A DNA stretch of 27,738 nucleotides from an uncultured Corynebacterium sp. (GTDB taxonomy: Bacteria; Actinomycetota; Actinomycetes; Mycobacteriales; Mycobacteriaceae). Below, in pieces: positions 7,592-16,791 of this stretch. The notes beneath the pieces are model-generated. The model saw only the letters and a list, made by a program, of their open reading frames with translations, was not told the DNA's origin and ran no database searches. The first letter of the stretch is position 1; every line of letters begins with the position of its first letter. The translations under genes and the position numbers were made by a program. The stretch lies in NCBI RefSeq assembly GCF_946221155.1, contig NZ_CAMIAN010000030.1:1-27738 (forward strand), written 5' to 3'.

Positions 7592-8281
7592 TTAGTGGCC
7601 TACGCCGTACATACCGAGCTCGTCATCGCGCACGAGCTTGCCCTTCGACAGCTCAATCACGCGCTTACGCATGGAGTCCACCGCCACATCGTCGTGAGTG
7701 GACATCACTACGGTCGTACCGTTCTGGTTGATGCGGTTGAGCAGCATCATGATCTCTGATGAAGTATCGGGGTCCAGGTTGCCTGTCGGCTCGTCCGCCA
7801 GCAGGACCAAAGGCTTATTTACTGACGCCCGCGCGATCGCCACGCGCTGCTGTTCACCACCCGACAGCTCGTGCGGAAAGCGGTTTTCCTTTCCATCCAG
7901 ACCAACGGTCTTCAATGCGGCGGGCACCAAGTGCTGGATGTCTGCACGCTTCTTGCCGATAACCTCGAGGGCAAAGGCAACGTTGTCGAAGACAGTCTTC
8001 TTCGGCAGCAGGCGGAAGTCCTGGAAGACATAGCCGATGCGCTGGCGCAGCTTCGGCACATCCCGCCCCTTGATCTTGTTCACGTGGTAGCCGGCGACGT
8101 GCAGGTCTCCAGAATCCAGCTTTTCTTCACGCAGAATGAGCTGCAGAAACGTGGACTTACCGGAGCCGGAGGGGCCGATGAGGAAGACGAACTCGCCCTT
8201 TTCAATGTCCAGGGTGATGTTGTCCAGGGCCGGCCGCCCGGAAGACAGATAGCTCTTGGTTACGTTTTCGAAGGTGATCAC
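7592..8281 (-). CDS. ftsE: Cell-division ATP-binding protein FtsE
   Basis: FtsE is the ABC-type ATPase partner of FtsX on the cytoplasmic face of the division site. The protein is 229 residues with all ABC motifs: Walker A GPSGSGKST (36-44), Q-loop Q87, signature LSGGEQQ (139-145), Walker B VLLADE (159-164), D-loop and switch His196. The segment FRLLPKKTVFDNVAFALEV is characteristic of actinobacterial FtsE. I chose the GTG at 8281 because it gives MITFENVTKSY, matching the usual start; an in-frame GTG at 8287 would add two residues. No strong ribosome site is visible. The gene is divergent from the AbgT-family gene, with 177 bp between them. Confidence 0.96.
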   Translation of the reverse strand: MITFENVTKSYLSSGRPALDNITLDIEKGEFVFLIGPSGSGKSTFLQLILREEKLDSGDLHVAGYHVNKIKGRDVPKLRQRIGYVFQDFRLLPKKTVFDNVAFALEVIGKKRADIQHLVPAALKTVGLDGKENRFPHELSGGEQQRVAIARASVNKPLVLLADEPTGNLDPDTSSEIMMLLNRINQNGTTVVMSTHDDVAVDSMRKRVIELSKGKLVRDDELGMYGVGH

Positions 8282-8458
8282 GAGCACACAGTGTAGCGAA
8301 ACTAGTGAGGCAAAGATAGTCCAAAGTGACTGCTGTTACTTCTGAGGCTTCGTGCAGCTCCGTTGATTCTGGGTTTCTGCTGTCCCGCGGCACCCCAGAA
8401 TGTAAAGTCGCAACCCAACCCGATTGAGGCGTTTGGCGTCAACAAGAGAGAAGAACCC

Positions 8459-10084
8459 TTGAGCGATACGCAGACAAAAGAAGAAACTACAAAGAGCAAT
8501 CAGCCCGGGGGCTTCCTCGGATTCATCGAGAAAGTCGGCAACAAACTCCCCGACCCGTTTTGGCTATTCGTCATACTCGGCGGGCTGGTGCTCGTCTCCA
8601 GCTACATCTTCAACAGGATTGGCCTCAGCGCCACGAACCCAGAAAACGGCGAGAAGGTAGAGATCGTCAACCTGCTGAGTTCTGATGGGCTCAAGGAGAT
8701 CCTTTCCGGCGTGGTGGACAACTACGTCACCTTCCCACCGCTGGGCTTGATTATTACGGTCATGCTGGGCGTGGCCGTGGCGGAACACTCCGGCCTGATC
8801 AGCGCGGTGGTGCGCGCAACAGTCTCTAGGGTCGGGCCGACACTTCTGACCTTTGTTGTGGCCTTGGCAGGAGTGACGGGCTCCGTAGCCTCTGACGCTG
8901 TGTACGTGATCCTCATTCCGCTCGGCGCAGTGTCCTTCCGCGCAGTGGGTCGCTCCCCGATCGTTGGCGCAATGGTGGCCTTTGCCGCATCCTCAGCCGG
9001 GTTCAACTCCTCGCTGGTCCTGAACATCACCGACGTACTGCTGGGTGGCATCTCCACCTCGGCGGCCCACATCGTCGACGATGAATACTTCGTCTCACCG
9101 CTAGCTAACTACTTCTTCGTAGCCGTCAGCGCGATCGTATTGGCGCTGATCATCACGGTATTGACGGAAGCGTACATGAACAAGCGCACCCAGGAGCTGG
9201 TGGACCACGACCAGATTGACTACTCGGAGGTCACCTTCAACACCGGCCGCGACGGCGACGACGAACTCGCCGGAGACGTACCGCAGGAGAAGATCACCGC
9301 CGCACTGAAACTCGAGACCGACGAGGCTCGCGCACTGGGGACCACTGCGCTCGTTGCCCTAATCATGACGGCCATCTACTTTGCACTGCTGTTTGTTCCA
9401 GGTTCGCCGCTCCAGGGCGAAAACGGCGAAGTGATGTCCAGCCCCCTGATCACCGCAGTAGCCGTGCCCATCGGCGCTGCCTTCCTGATCCTCGGCCTGG
9501 TTTACGGTCTGGGCATTAAGTCCATCACAAAGGCCAGCGACGTTCCGGAGTTCATGGCACGCGGTTTGAAGACCTTGCTGCCGATGATGGTGCTGTTTTT
9601 CGCCGTCTCCCAGTTCCTGGCCTGGTTCAAGGCATCCAACCTGGGTGCCTGGACCGCCATTAAGGGCGCAGAGCTGCTGCAGAAGGCCGATCTACCACCG
9701 CTGCTGCTCTTCGGCGCCTTTGTGATCCTGGTAGCGCTGGTGAACCTCTTCATTACTTCTGGCTCCGCCCAGTGGGCGCTTATGGCGCCGATCGTCGTAC
9801 CGATGTTCATGTACGTCGGGTTCTCCCCCGAGGTCACCCAGATGCTGTTCCGTATCGGCGACTCGCCTTCGAACATCATCACCCCGATGAGCCCGTACTT
9901 CGCCCTGGCCCTGACTTTCCTGCAGCGCTACTACAAGAAGGCTGGCATCGGAACGCTGATGTCGCTGGCACTGCCGTATTCCATCGCGATGCTGGTTGGC
10001 TGGTTCCTGTTCTTCGCCTTCTGGTGGATGGTCGGTCTACCGCTGGGCCCCGGTACGCCGATGGATTATCCGGCAGCGCAGTAA
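8459..10084 (+). CDS. AbgT-family transporter (p-aminobenzoyl-glutamate / antimetabolite type)
   Basis: AbgT-family proteins import p-aminobenzoyl-glutamate (E. coli AbgT) or export sulfonamide-like antimetabolites (MtrF, YdaH). This protein is 541 residues and follows E. coli AbgT along its length. It has IEKVGNKLPDPFWLFV near the start, a GVTGSVASDAVYVILIPLGA block (138-157), the DVLLGGIST motif (192-200), SGSAQWALMAPIVVPMFM (434-451), LFRIGDSPSNIITPMSPY (463-480), and the ending WWMVGLPLGPG. About nine to eleven hydrophobic segments are present. I chose the TTG at 8459, preceded by AGAGAGAAG; an in-frame TTG at 8363 would add 32 non-membrane residues with no ribosome site. Direction and substrate cannot be told from sequence. 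It lies upstream of putA on the same strand, 162 bp away. Confidence 0.9.
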   Translation: MSDTQTKEETTKSNQPGGFLGFIEKVGNKLPDPFWLFVILGGLVLVSSYIFNRIGLSATNPENGEKVEIVNLLSSDGLKEILSGVVDNYVTFPPLGLIITVMLGVAVAEHSGLISAVVRATVSRVGPTLLTFVVALAGVTGSVASDAVYVILIPLGAVSFRAVGRSPIVGAMVAFAASSAGFNSSLVLNITDVLLGGISTSAAHIVDDEYFVSPLANYFFVAVSAIVLALIITVLTEAYMNKRTQELVDHDQIDYSEVTFNTGRDGDDELAGDVPQEKITAALKLETDEARALGTTALVALIMTAIYFALLFVPGSPLQGENGEVMSSPLITAVAVPIGAAFLILGLVYGLGIKSITKASDVPEFMARGLKTLLPMMVLFFAVSQFLAWFKASNLGAWTAIKGAELLQKADLPPLLLFGAFVILVALVNLFITSGSAQWALMAPIVVPMFMYVGFSPEVTQMLFRIGDSPSNIITPMSPYFALALTFLQRYYKKAGIGTLMSLALPYSIAMLVGWFLFFAFWWMVGLPLGPGTPMDYPAAQ

Positions 10085-10246
10085 AGTCCTACAAAGAGCC
10101 TCTACAACGCCCCAATCCTGCAATAACTCAACCCCGTAGTAGCTCCGCCGAACCCTTATCGTTAGTGTGGGCAACGTACCCTGCAAACCGCTTGGTCAGG
10201 GCCTCGCACCGTGCCTTGGCCAACGATTTAAGAATTGAGGTCGGCG

Positions 10247-13200
10247 TTGAACAGCCAGGCTAATACTCCATTACCCAATAGCTCCGATGTCGAAGCGGTG
10301 GTAACCAAGGCCATCCACCGCGCCGAGCAGTGGCTCGAGATCGAAGAGACCTCTGCTTCCACGAAGCAGTTGGCAGACATGGTTCACGATCCCGACGGCG
10401 TGGAGTTCACCTTCGCCTTCGTCGACCGCGTGGCTCGCCCCGAGGACAACCAGGTTTCGGCCAAGGAGTTCGCCAAGATCGCCAACCCGTTTAAGCGCAC
10501 CGAGCCGGTGCCGGGGTTCATGAGCTTGGTCGATTCCATCCTGGTTACCGCCGGTTCCATCGCCGCCCCGCTGCTGCCAAACATCGTCATGCCGATCGCG
10601 CGCTCCTACCTGCGCGCCACCGTCGGCCACCTGGTGCTGGATGCGGAATCCAAGGCGCTGGACCGCATGCTGGACGACTACCGCGATAAGGGCTTCCAGC
10701 TGAACCTCAACCTGCTGGGCGAGGCCGTGCTTGGCGAAGCTGAGGCGCAGCGCCGTCTAGACAACACCCTCGATCTGCTGAAGAACCCTCGGGTGGACTA
10801 CGTTTCCGTCAAGGCCTCCTCTGTGGTCAGCCAGCTGAATCACTGGGATTTCGAAGGCTCCATCGAGCGCCTGAAGGATCGCCTTCGCCCGCTGTACCGC
10901 CAGGCCATGAAGCGCGACCCGCACCCCTTCATCAACCTGGACATGGAGGAGTACAAGGACCTCCACCTGACCATCAGGCTGTTTACCGAGCTTCTGGATG
11001 AGGAAGAGTTCCAGAGCCTGGAGGCCGGCATCGTACTGCAGGCCTACCTGCCCGACACTTTCGACGCACTGCAGGAATTGGCGGAGTTTGCCGCGCAGCG
11101 TCGCGCCAAGGGCGGCGCGAAGATCAAGGTGCGTCTGGTGAAGGGCGCCAACCTCTCCATGGAGCGCGTGGATTCCGAGGTCCACGACTGGCCGCAGGCA
11201 CCATACCTCACAAAGGCAGAGGTGGATGCTAACTACATCCGTCTGTTGGATTGGGTGCTGCAGCCCGAGCACGCAGAAAACCTGCGTATCGGCGTGGCCT
11301 CGCACAACCTGTACCACCTGGCTCTTGCTCACGAGCTCTCCGTCGTCCGCAATGTCGAGCACCAGCTGGACGTGGAAATGCTGCAGGGCATGTCCCCCGC
11401 ACAGTCTGAGGCCGTGCGCGACGTCGCCGGCAACATGATCCTGTACACCCCGGTGGTCAAGAAGGAAGACTTCGACGTGGCCATCAGCTACCTGGTGCGC
11501 CGCCTGGAGGAAAACGGTGCGAAGCAGAACTTCCTCTACGCGCTGTTCACTCCGGAGGATGACGAGACCGACGTCACCGGCATGACCCCGATGCAGGGCC
11601 AGGAGCTGCGCTTCCGCAACTCCGTGCGCGACCGCTGGGAGACCTTCGCCGGTTCGCGTCGCACCCAGAACCGCCTGGAAGAAGAGGCCGAGAAGAAGGG
11701 CTGCCAGTCAGACAGCCTGCCCGGCAACTTCGTCAATGAGCCCGACACCGACCCGACGTTGCCCGCCAACCGTGAGTGGGCCCTGCAGATCGTCGATCCG
11801 TCGAGTGACCCTGGACCAGCCCAGACCCCGGAGGTTACTGACCCTGCGGTTATTGACGCCGCCGTCGCCCGTTGCCGCGAGGCTTCTGCACAGTGGTCGC
11901 AGAAGACCGGCGCGGAGCGTGCAGAGCTACTGGACCAGGCAGCACATGCCCTGGCCAACAACCGCTCGAAGCTGATCTCGGCTGCGGTGTTCGAGGCCGG
12001 TAAGACCGTTGCCGAGACCGACCCCGAGGTTTCCGAGGCCATCGACTTCGCCCGCTACTACGCGGAAAGCGCCCGCCAGCTGGACCACGTCCGCGGATCG
12101 GTGTTCACCCCGTACAAGTCGGTGGTGGTCACCCCTCCGTGGAACTTCCCCATTGCCATTCCGCTGGGCGGTGTTTTCGCCGCGCTGGCTGCCGGATCCT
12201 GTGCGATCATCAAGCCCGCGCCGCAGGTACTGCGCATCGCGGAGGTCTTCATGGAGATCCTGCGCGAGGCTGGCGTCTCCGAAGACCTGGTGCAGCTAGT
12301 CAACGCCGATGAGGCGGAGGCTGGCAAGCGTCTGGTAAGCCACCCGGATGTCGAGTCCGTGATCCTTACCGGCGCTTCCGAGACTGCGAAGCTGTTCCGC
12401 GGCTGGAGGCCGCGGATGGTCATTAACGCGGAGACTTCCGGTAAGAACGCGATCATCGTTACCCCTGCGGCTGACCCGGACCTGGCGGTGGCGGACATCT
12501 TCAAGTCTGCGTATGGCCACGCGGGACAGAAGTGTTCTGCCGCCTCTCTGATCATCACCGTCGGCTCGATCGGCAAGTCCAAGCGCTTCATCAACCAGCT
12601 AGTCGATGCGGTGCGTTCTATGAAGGTCGGCCCGGGCTCTGACATTTCCACCTTTATGAACGGTGTGATCGAGGAGCCAGGCGACAAGCTGCTGCGCGGC
12701 CTCACCGAGCTGGAGAAGGGTGAAAAGTGGCTGGTCAAGCCCCGCAAGCTCAACGACGAGGGCACCCTGTGGTCCCCTGGCTTGCGCGATAATGTTAAGC
12801 CGGGAAGCTGGTTCCACACCCACGAGTGCTTCGGCCCGGTAGCGGGTATCATGCACGCCGAAACCCTGGACGAGGCCATCGAGTGGCAGAATTCCACTGG
12901 CTTCGGCCTGACCGGCGGCATCCACACTATTGATGTGGACGAAACCGCATACTGGCGCGAGCGCGTGGAGGTGGGCAACGCCTACGTGGAGCGCGGCATT
13001 ACCGGCGCTATCGTGCAGCGTCAGTCCTTCGGCGGCTGGAAGAACTCCGCCCTGGGCAGCGGTGCGAAGGCCGGTGGCCCGAACTACGTCGCCCAGCAGG
13101 GCGTGTGGACCGAAGGCGACCTGAGCGAACTGGCAGCGGGCACCCTGCCGACGCACATCACGCAGCTGCTGCGTGAGATCCGCGGCCTGGGCTCCCCTGC

Positions 13201-13723
13201 CCTGTCCAAGGACGATCACGTGTGGCTGCGCCGCGCTGCGGAGTCGGATGCCTACGCGATGTCCACCGAGTTCGGCGTGGAACACGACAAGACGGCTCTG
13301 GTCGTGGAGTCCAACGTGTTCCGTTACAAGCCGCTGCTCGAGCCGCTGCGCGTCCGCGTTTCCGAGGGCGCCAACCCACGTGATCTACTGCGCCTGAAGC
13401 TGGCCTCCGCCGCCACGGGCACGGAACTGGACATCTCCGCCAACCCGGAGGTCGCCCGCGAGTGGGGCGAGCTCGGCGAGCAAATGCGTACTTCCTCCGA
13501 CCGCGACTTTGCCGAGGAAATCGCCATCGCCCAGTCCGTGCGCGTCCGCTCCTTGGGTGAGGCGCCGGATGAGTTCTACGAGGCCGCAGCGAAGTCCGGC
13601 TCCGTGATCCTGGATCAGGACGTACTGCCCGATGGCCGCCGCGAGCTACTGCCGCTGCTGCTCGAGCAGGCGATCTCCACGACGGAGCACCGCTTCGGCT
13701 ACATCCACGGCCTCACGCCGTAA
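10247..13723 (+). CDS. putA: Bifunctional proline dehydrogenase / L-glutamate gamma-semialdehyde dehydrogenase
   Basis: PutA oxidises proline to P5C with FAD, then P5C/glutamate semialdehyde to glutamate with NAD+. The protein is 1,158 residues, the size of bifunctional PutA lacking a DNA-binding domain. The proline dehydrogenase barrel (about 60-445) includes LVKGANLSME, RIGVASHNLYH and the substrate-binding YLVRRLEENG (R418, R419). The aldehyde dehydrogenase domain (about 520-1000) has PPWNFP, general base Glu729 in NAETSGKNA and catalytic Cys763 in GQKCSAAS, followed by ECFGP. A C-terminal extension of about 190 residues is present. I chose the TTG at 10247 because GAGG lies 6 bp upstream; a TTG at 10235 would overlap that site. 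No N-terminal ribbon-helix-helix regulator domain is seen, so it should not repress itself. Confidence 0.95.
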   Translation: MNSQANTPLPNSSDVEAVVTKAIHRAEQWLEIEETSASTKQLADMVHDPDGVEFTFAFVDRVARPEDNQVSAKEFAKIANPFKRTEPVPGFMSLVDSILVTAGSIAAPLLPNIVMPIARSYLRATVGHLVLDAESKALDRMLDDYRDKGFQLNLNLLGEAVLGEAEAQRRLDNTLDLLKNPRVDYVSVKASSVVSQLNHWDFEGSIERLKDRLRPLYRQAMKRDPHPFINLDMEEYKDLHLTIRLFTELLDEEEFQSLEAGIVLQAYLPDTFDALQELAEFAAQRRAKGGAKIKVRLVKGANLSMERVDSEVHDWPQAPYLTKAEVDANYIRLLDWVLQPEHAENLRIGVASHNLYHLALAHELSVVRNVEHQLDVEMLQGMSPAQSEAVRDVAGNMILYTPVVKKEDFDVAISYLVRRLEENGAKQNFLYALFTPEDDETDVTGMTPMQGQELRFRNSVRDRWETFAGSRRTQNRLEEEAEKKGCQSDSLPGNFVNEPDTDPTLPANREWALQIVDPSSDPGPAQTPEVTDPAVIDAAVARCREASAQWSQKTGAERAELLDQAAHALANNRSKLISAAVFEAGKTVAETDPEVSEAIDFARYYAESARQLDHVRGSVFTPYKSVVVTPPWNFPIAIPLGGVFAALAAGSCAIIKPAPQVLRIAEVFMEILREAGVSEDLVQLVNADEAEAGKRLVSHPDVESVILTGASETAKLFRGWRPRMVINAETSGKNAIIVTPAADPDLAVADIFKSAYGHAGQKCSAASLIITVGSIGKSKRFINQLVDAVRSMKVGPGSDISTFMNGVIEEPGDKLLRGLTELEKGEKWLVKPRKLNDEGTLWSPGLRDNVKPGSWFHTHECFGPVAGIMHAETLDEAIEWQNSTGFGLTGGIHTIDVDETAYWRERVEVGNAYVERGITGAIVQRQSFGGWKNSALGSGAKAGGPNYVAQQGVWTEGDLSELAAGTLPTHITQLLREIRGLGSPALSKDDHVWLRRAAESDAYAMSTEFGVEHDKTALVVESNVFRYKPLLEPLRVRVSEGANPRDLLRLKLASAATGTELDISANPEVAREWGELGEQMRTSSDRDFAEEIAIAQSVRVRSLGEAPDEFYEAAAKSGSVILDQDVLPDGRRELLPLLLEQAISTTEHRFGYIHGLTP

Positions 13724-13812
13724 GGCGCAGCGCTGAGCCTGGTCGGGCGCGTAACCCTGGCTCGACTGCCAGCCCGGTCGCGGCCCGGCGTGCTCGCGTA
13801 CAGCCCGGCGCG

Positions 13813-14946
13813 CTAGGCCTGCGTTTCCTGCTGCTGCGCCATGCGCCAGCGGATCCCGGCTTCCAGGAACCCGTCGAGGTCACCATCCAGCACCTTGCTG
13901 GGATCGTTGACCTCGACGTTCGTGCGCAGATCCTTCACCATCTGGTACGGGTGCAACACGTAGTTGCGCATCTGATTGCCCCAGGAGTTCGAGCCGTCGC
14001 CCTTCAGCGCGTCCATTTCGGCTTGTTCTTCTTGACGCTTACGCTCCAGCAGCTTCGCCTGCAACACTCGCATAGCGGATGCCTTGTTCTGAATCTGCGA
14101 TTTCTCGTTCTGGCATGTCACCACAATGCCGGTGGGCACGTGGGTCAGGCGCACCGCAGAGTCAGTGGTGTTCACCGACTGACCACCAGGCCCCGAGGAG
14201 CGGTAGACGTCCACTCGCACGTCGTTTTCGTCAATATCAATGTGGTCAGTCTTCTCCACAACTGGCAGCACCTCCACCTCGGCGAAAGAGGTCTGGCGGC
14301 GTCCCTGGTTGTCGAAGGGGGAAATGCGCACCAGGCGGTGGGTTCCCTGCTCCACGGAGAGGGTTCCGTACATGTATTCACCGTGGATGACGATGGTCGC
14401 GGACTTAATGCCGGCTTCCTCGGCGTAGGAGATGTCGTAGACCTCCACCTTGTGTCCGGCTTTTTCGGCCCAGCGGGTGTACATGCGCAGCAGCATCTCT
14501 GCCCAGTCGGCGGCATCCACGCCACCGGCCGCGCTGCGGATGTTCAGCACTGCCTCGCGCTCGTCGTACTCCCCCGACAGCATCGTCGTGACCTCGAGCG
14601 ATTCGACTTCCTGGCGCAGTTCCTCGCGCTCCGCGTCGGCCAGTTGCACCGCTTCCTGGGCGGCGTCCGGGTCATCCCCGGCTTCTTCCTCGGCCATGTC
14701 GTAGAGCACCGGCAGGTCATCCAGGCGTTGGCGCAGCCCCGTGACCTTCTTCAGCTTCGCCTGCACGCGGGAAAGCTCGGAAGTCACCTGCTGCGCGTGG
14801 TCCGGATCGTCCCACAGCGAGGGGTCGGCGGACTTTTCCTCCAGCTCGCGGGCGCGGTCGCCCAGCTCGTCGAGGTTCAGCACCTTCTCGATGGTGGTCA
14901 GGGTGCCGTCCAGGTCGCTTAGGTCTGCAGAAACTTCCGGTTGCAT
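13813..14946 (-). CDS. prfB: Peptide chain release factor 2 (RF2)
   Basis: RF2 ends translation at UGA and UAA codons. The protein is 377 residues. The stop-codon reading motif SPF is at 209-211, and the catalytic GGQ lies at 254-256 within SSGPGGQSVNTTDSAVRLTH. The frame is continuous from the ATG at 14946, so the programmed +1 frameshift seen in many bacterial prfB genes is absent. A reading frame continues upstream to 15090 but runs into the divergent gene and has no RF2 similarity. A TAGACT box (14955-14960) ends 8 bases before the ATG, which suggests a leaderless mRNA. The start is only 39 bp from the divergent start at 14986. Confidence 0.97.
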   Translation of the reverse strand: MQPEVSADLSDLDGTLTTIEKVLNLDELGDRARELEEKSADPSLWDDPDHAQQVTSELSRVQAKLKKVTGLRQRLDDLPVLYDMAEEEAGDDPDAAQEAVQLADAEREELRQEVESLEVTTMLSGEYDEREAVLNIRSAAGGVDAADWAEMLLRMYTRWAEKAGHKVEVYDISYAEEAGIKSATIVIHGEYMYGTLSVEQGTHRLVRISPFDNQGRRQTSFAEVEVLPVVEKTDHIDIDENDVRVDVYRSSGPGGQSVNTTDSAVRLTHVPTGIVVTCQNEKSQIQNKASAMRVLQAKLLERKRQEEQAEMDALKGDGSNSWGNQMRNYVLHPYQMVKDLRTNVEVNDPSKVLDGDLDGFLEAGIRWRMAQQQETQA

Positions 14947-14954
14947 AATGCGCA

Positions 14955-14960
14955 AGTCTA
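14955..14960 (-). promoter_or_regulatory. Candidate -10 box of a leaderless prfB promoter
   Basis: TAGACT on the minus strand fits the actinobacterial TANNNT consensus. It ends 8 bases before the prfB ATG, so a transcript would begin at or next to the start codon. No ribosome site is present, consistent with leaderless translation. Confidence 0.4.
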
Positions 14961-14985
14961 CCCGGCGACATGCACAATGGAATGT

Positions 14986-15846
14986 ATGGCTACTAACGGT
15001 TCTGATTCTTCTTCCCCGATCCCAGAAGACATGCTGAACGCGATCATCAAGACGTTCATCGTGGCGCATGTCGACGATTCCGACCACCACCTGGCTCAGG
15101 CGTTGGTCTATAACGCGGGCCGGCTGGCGTGGCGCATGCGCCAGACGGGCTTAGATACGGAGCAGAAGACGTCCGTCAGCGATGTCGTGACCGCTGCGGA
15201 TCGCGCGGCCGAGAAGTTCATTGCCGACGCACTGCGCGCCATCCGTCCAGAAGATGGCCTGCTGGGCGAGGAGGGAACGGCTGTTGAGTCGAAGTCCGGC
15301 CGCACCTGGGTAATCGACCCGGTGGATGGCACGTACAACTTCACTACCGGTTCGGACTATTGGTGCTCGGCCCTGGCTCTGGTTGAAGGATCCCCCGATG
15401 ATCCGGACGCCCTTTTGTTCGGCGCGGTTCACCGCCCGGCGATGGGCTACACGTGGTTTGGTGGTCCGGATATTCCTACTACTCGTGACGCCGCCGAGAT
15501 CAGCCTGCCGAACACCACCGCAGAACTGACCTGCTTGGGTGGCTACCTGCACCCAACGGACATCGCTGACGCCACCCGGCTAAACAGCTGGACGGCCGTG
15601 AGCACGCAGTTTGCCACACTGCGCATGCTGGGGTCTGCGTCCATTGACCTCGCGTGCGTGGCCGGTGGCGAGCTCGGCTGCTGGATGCAGCACAGCGTGG
15701 CCAGCTGGGACTGGCTGCCTGGGCGTGCTTTGGTGGAGGGCGCTGGGGGCGTCGCTAAGAAGGAAGAAAAAGACGGCACCACCTGGTTCATTGCCGGGGC
15801 ACCCGACGCGGTAGAGCAGGCCGTGAAGGCGCTGCGCGAAGCCTAG
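14986..15846 (+). CDS. Inositol monophosphatase family protein
   Basis: This is a Mg2+-dependent sugar- or inositol-phosphate phosphatase. The protein is 286 residues from the ATG at 14986. The metal-binding motifs are intact: GEEG (94-97), WVIDPVDGTYNF (108-119, with D111 and D114) and WDWLPG (241-246, with D242). The start was chosen because upstream in-frame ATGs lie only a few codons away and add nothing conserved. No ribosome site is visible, and a weak CACAAT lies 7 bases before the ATG, so the message may be leaderless. It is divergent from prfB and followed 84 bp later by hisN on the same strand. Its exact substrate (myo-inositol-1-phosphate or another) cannot be assigned. Confidence 0.88.
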   Translation: MATNGSDSSSPIPEDMLNAIIKTFIVAHVDDSDHHLAQALVYNAGRLAWRMRQTGLDTEQKTSVSDVVTAADRAAEKFIADALRAIRPEDGLLGEEGTAVESKSGRTWVIDPVDGTYNFTTGSDYWCSALALVEGSPDDPDALLFGAVHRPAMGYTWFGGPDIPTTRDAAEISLPNTTAELTCLGGYLHPTDIADATRLNSWTAVSTQFATLRMLGSASIDLACVAGGELGCWMQHSVASWDWLPGRALVEGAGGVAKKEEKDGTTWFIAGAPDAVEQAVKALREA

Positions 15847-15917
15847 CGAGAAGTGCGCACCTCCCCCTTCGTCACACTAGTCACATTCTTCCCGTAGCTT
15901 TACGTGCGCCACGGGGT

Positions 15918-15923
15918 TATCAT
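15918..15923 (+). promoter_or_regulatory. Candidate -10 box of a leaderless hisN promoter
   Basis: TATCAT fits TANNNT and ends 7 bases before the hisN ATG at 15931. There is no Shine-Dalgarno-like sequence between them, so a leaderless transcript is likely. Confidence 0.45.
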
Positions 15924-15930
15924 GTGTTTC

Positions 15931-16791
15931 ATGACGGAATCGGTTTCCCCATACGCAGATGACCTAACCCTGGCGTTATCACTGGCCGACGCGGCCGACG
16001 CGATCACCATGGCGCGCTTCGAAGCAAACGACCTGAGCGTTGAATCGAAGCCCGACCTCACGCCGGTGAGCGACGCAGACACCGCCGTAGAGAAGGAACT
16101 GCGGGAACTGATCGCCGCACACCACCCGGAGGAGGCACTGCTGGGAGAGGAATTCGGCGGCGACGTCACCTTCGCCGGACGACAGTGGGTCATTGACCCC
16201 ATCGACGGCACCAAGAACTTCGTCCGCGGCGTGCCCGTATGGGCCACGCTTATCAGCTTGCTGGAAGACGGCAAGCCTGTGGTGGGGGTTGTCTCCGCGC
16301 CCGCACTGGGGCGCCGCTGGTGGGCCGCCGAAGGCTCCGGCGCATGGCGTCTGTTTAACACCCCGGCGAGCGCCGCTGCCACCGGCGACACTGGTAGCAC
16401 TGGCAACACAGACGGTGGGGTGCCGTCGGTGGGCGCCCGTCGCCTGGAGGTTTCGAAGGTCGCGCAGGTTGCGGACTCTTCGATTGCTATTTCCTCGCTC
16501 TCCGGCTGGGCGGACTGCGGCAAGCGCGAGCAGCTCATTAGTCTGACGGATTCTGCGTGGCGCCTTCGCGGATACGGCGACTTCTGGTCCTACATGCTGG
16601 TCGCCGAAGGCGCGGTGGACATTGCCGCCGAGCCGGAGGTAAGCCTATGGGATCTGGCGGCGCTGGTGCCGATCGTCACGGAGGCCGGCGGGCGCTTCAC
16701 CTCCCTGGACGGTCAGGACGGCCCGCACGGCGGGTCCGCCGTCGCCACTAACGGCCTGCTGCATGAGGCCACGCTCAGCGCCCTAGACTAG
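15931..16791 (+). CDS. hisN: Histidinol-phosphate phosphatase (inositol monophosphatase fold)
   Basis: HisN dephosphorylates L-histidinol phosphate in histidine biosynthesis. The protein is 286 residues and closely follows the mycobacterial HisN: SKPDLTPVSDAD (39-50), GEEFGG (72-77), RQWVIDPIDGTKNFVRGVPVWA (84-105, with metal ligands D89 and D92), YGDFWSYMLVAEGAVDIAAEP (215-235), WDLAAL (240-245) and HGGSAVATNGLL. This set distinguishes it from the adjacent general monophosphatase. A Gly/Thr/Ser-rich insertion at about 144-166 (with a GDTGSTGNTDGG stretch) looks like a surface loop specific to this lineage. The ATG at 15931 is preceded by a TATCAT box 7 bases away and no ribosome site. The stop codon lies inside an 11-bp tandem repeat. 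Confidence 0.93.
   Translation: MTESVSPYADDLTLALSLADAADAITMARFEANDLSVESKPDLTPVSDADTAVEKELRELIAAHHPEEALLGEEFGGDVTFAGRQWVIDPIDGTKNFVRGVPVWATLISLLEDGKPVVGVVSAPALGRRWWAAEGSGAWRLFNTPASAAATGDTGSTGNTDGGVPSVGARRLEVSKVAQVADSSIAISSLSGWADCGKREQLISLTDSAWRLRGYGDFWSYMLVAEGAVDIAAEPEVSLWDLAALVPIVTEAGGRFTSLDGQDGPHGGSAVATNGLLHEATLSALD

Noticed and set aside
8363..8458. Longer start of the AbgT-family gene
   Set aside because: The 32 extra residues are not conserved in the family as I know it and have no ribosome site; the TTG at 8459 has AGAGAGAAG before it.
14947..15090. N-terminal extension of RF2
   Set aside because: The extra residues overlap the divergent phosphatase gene and show no release-factor similarity. 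RF2 begins naturally at MQPEVSADL.
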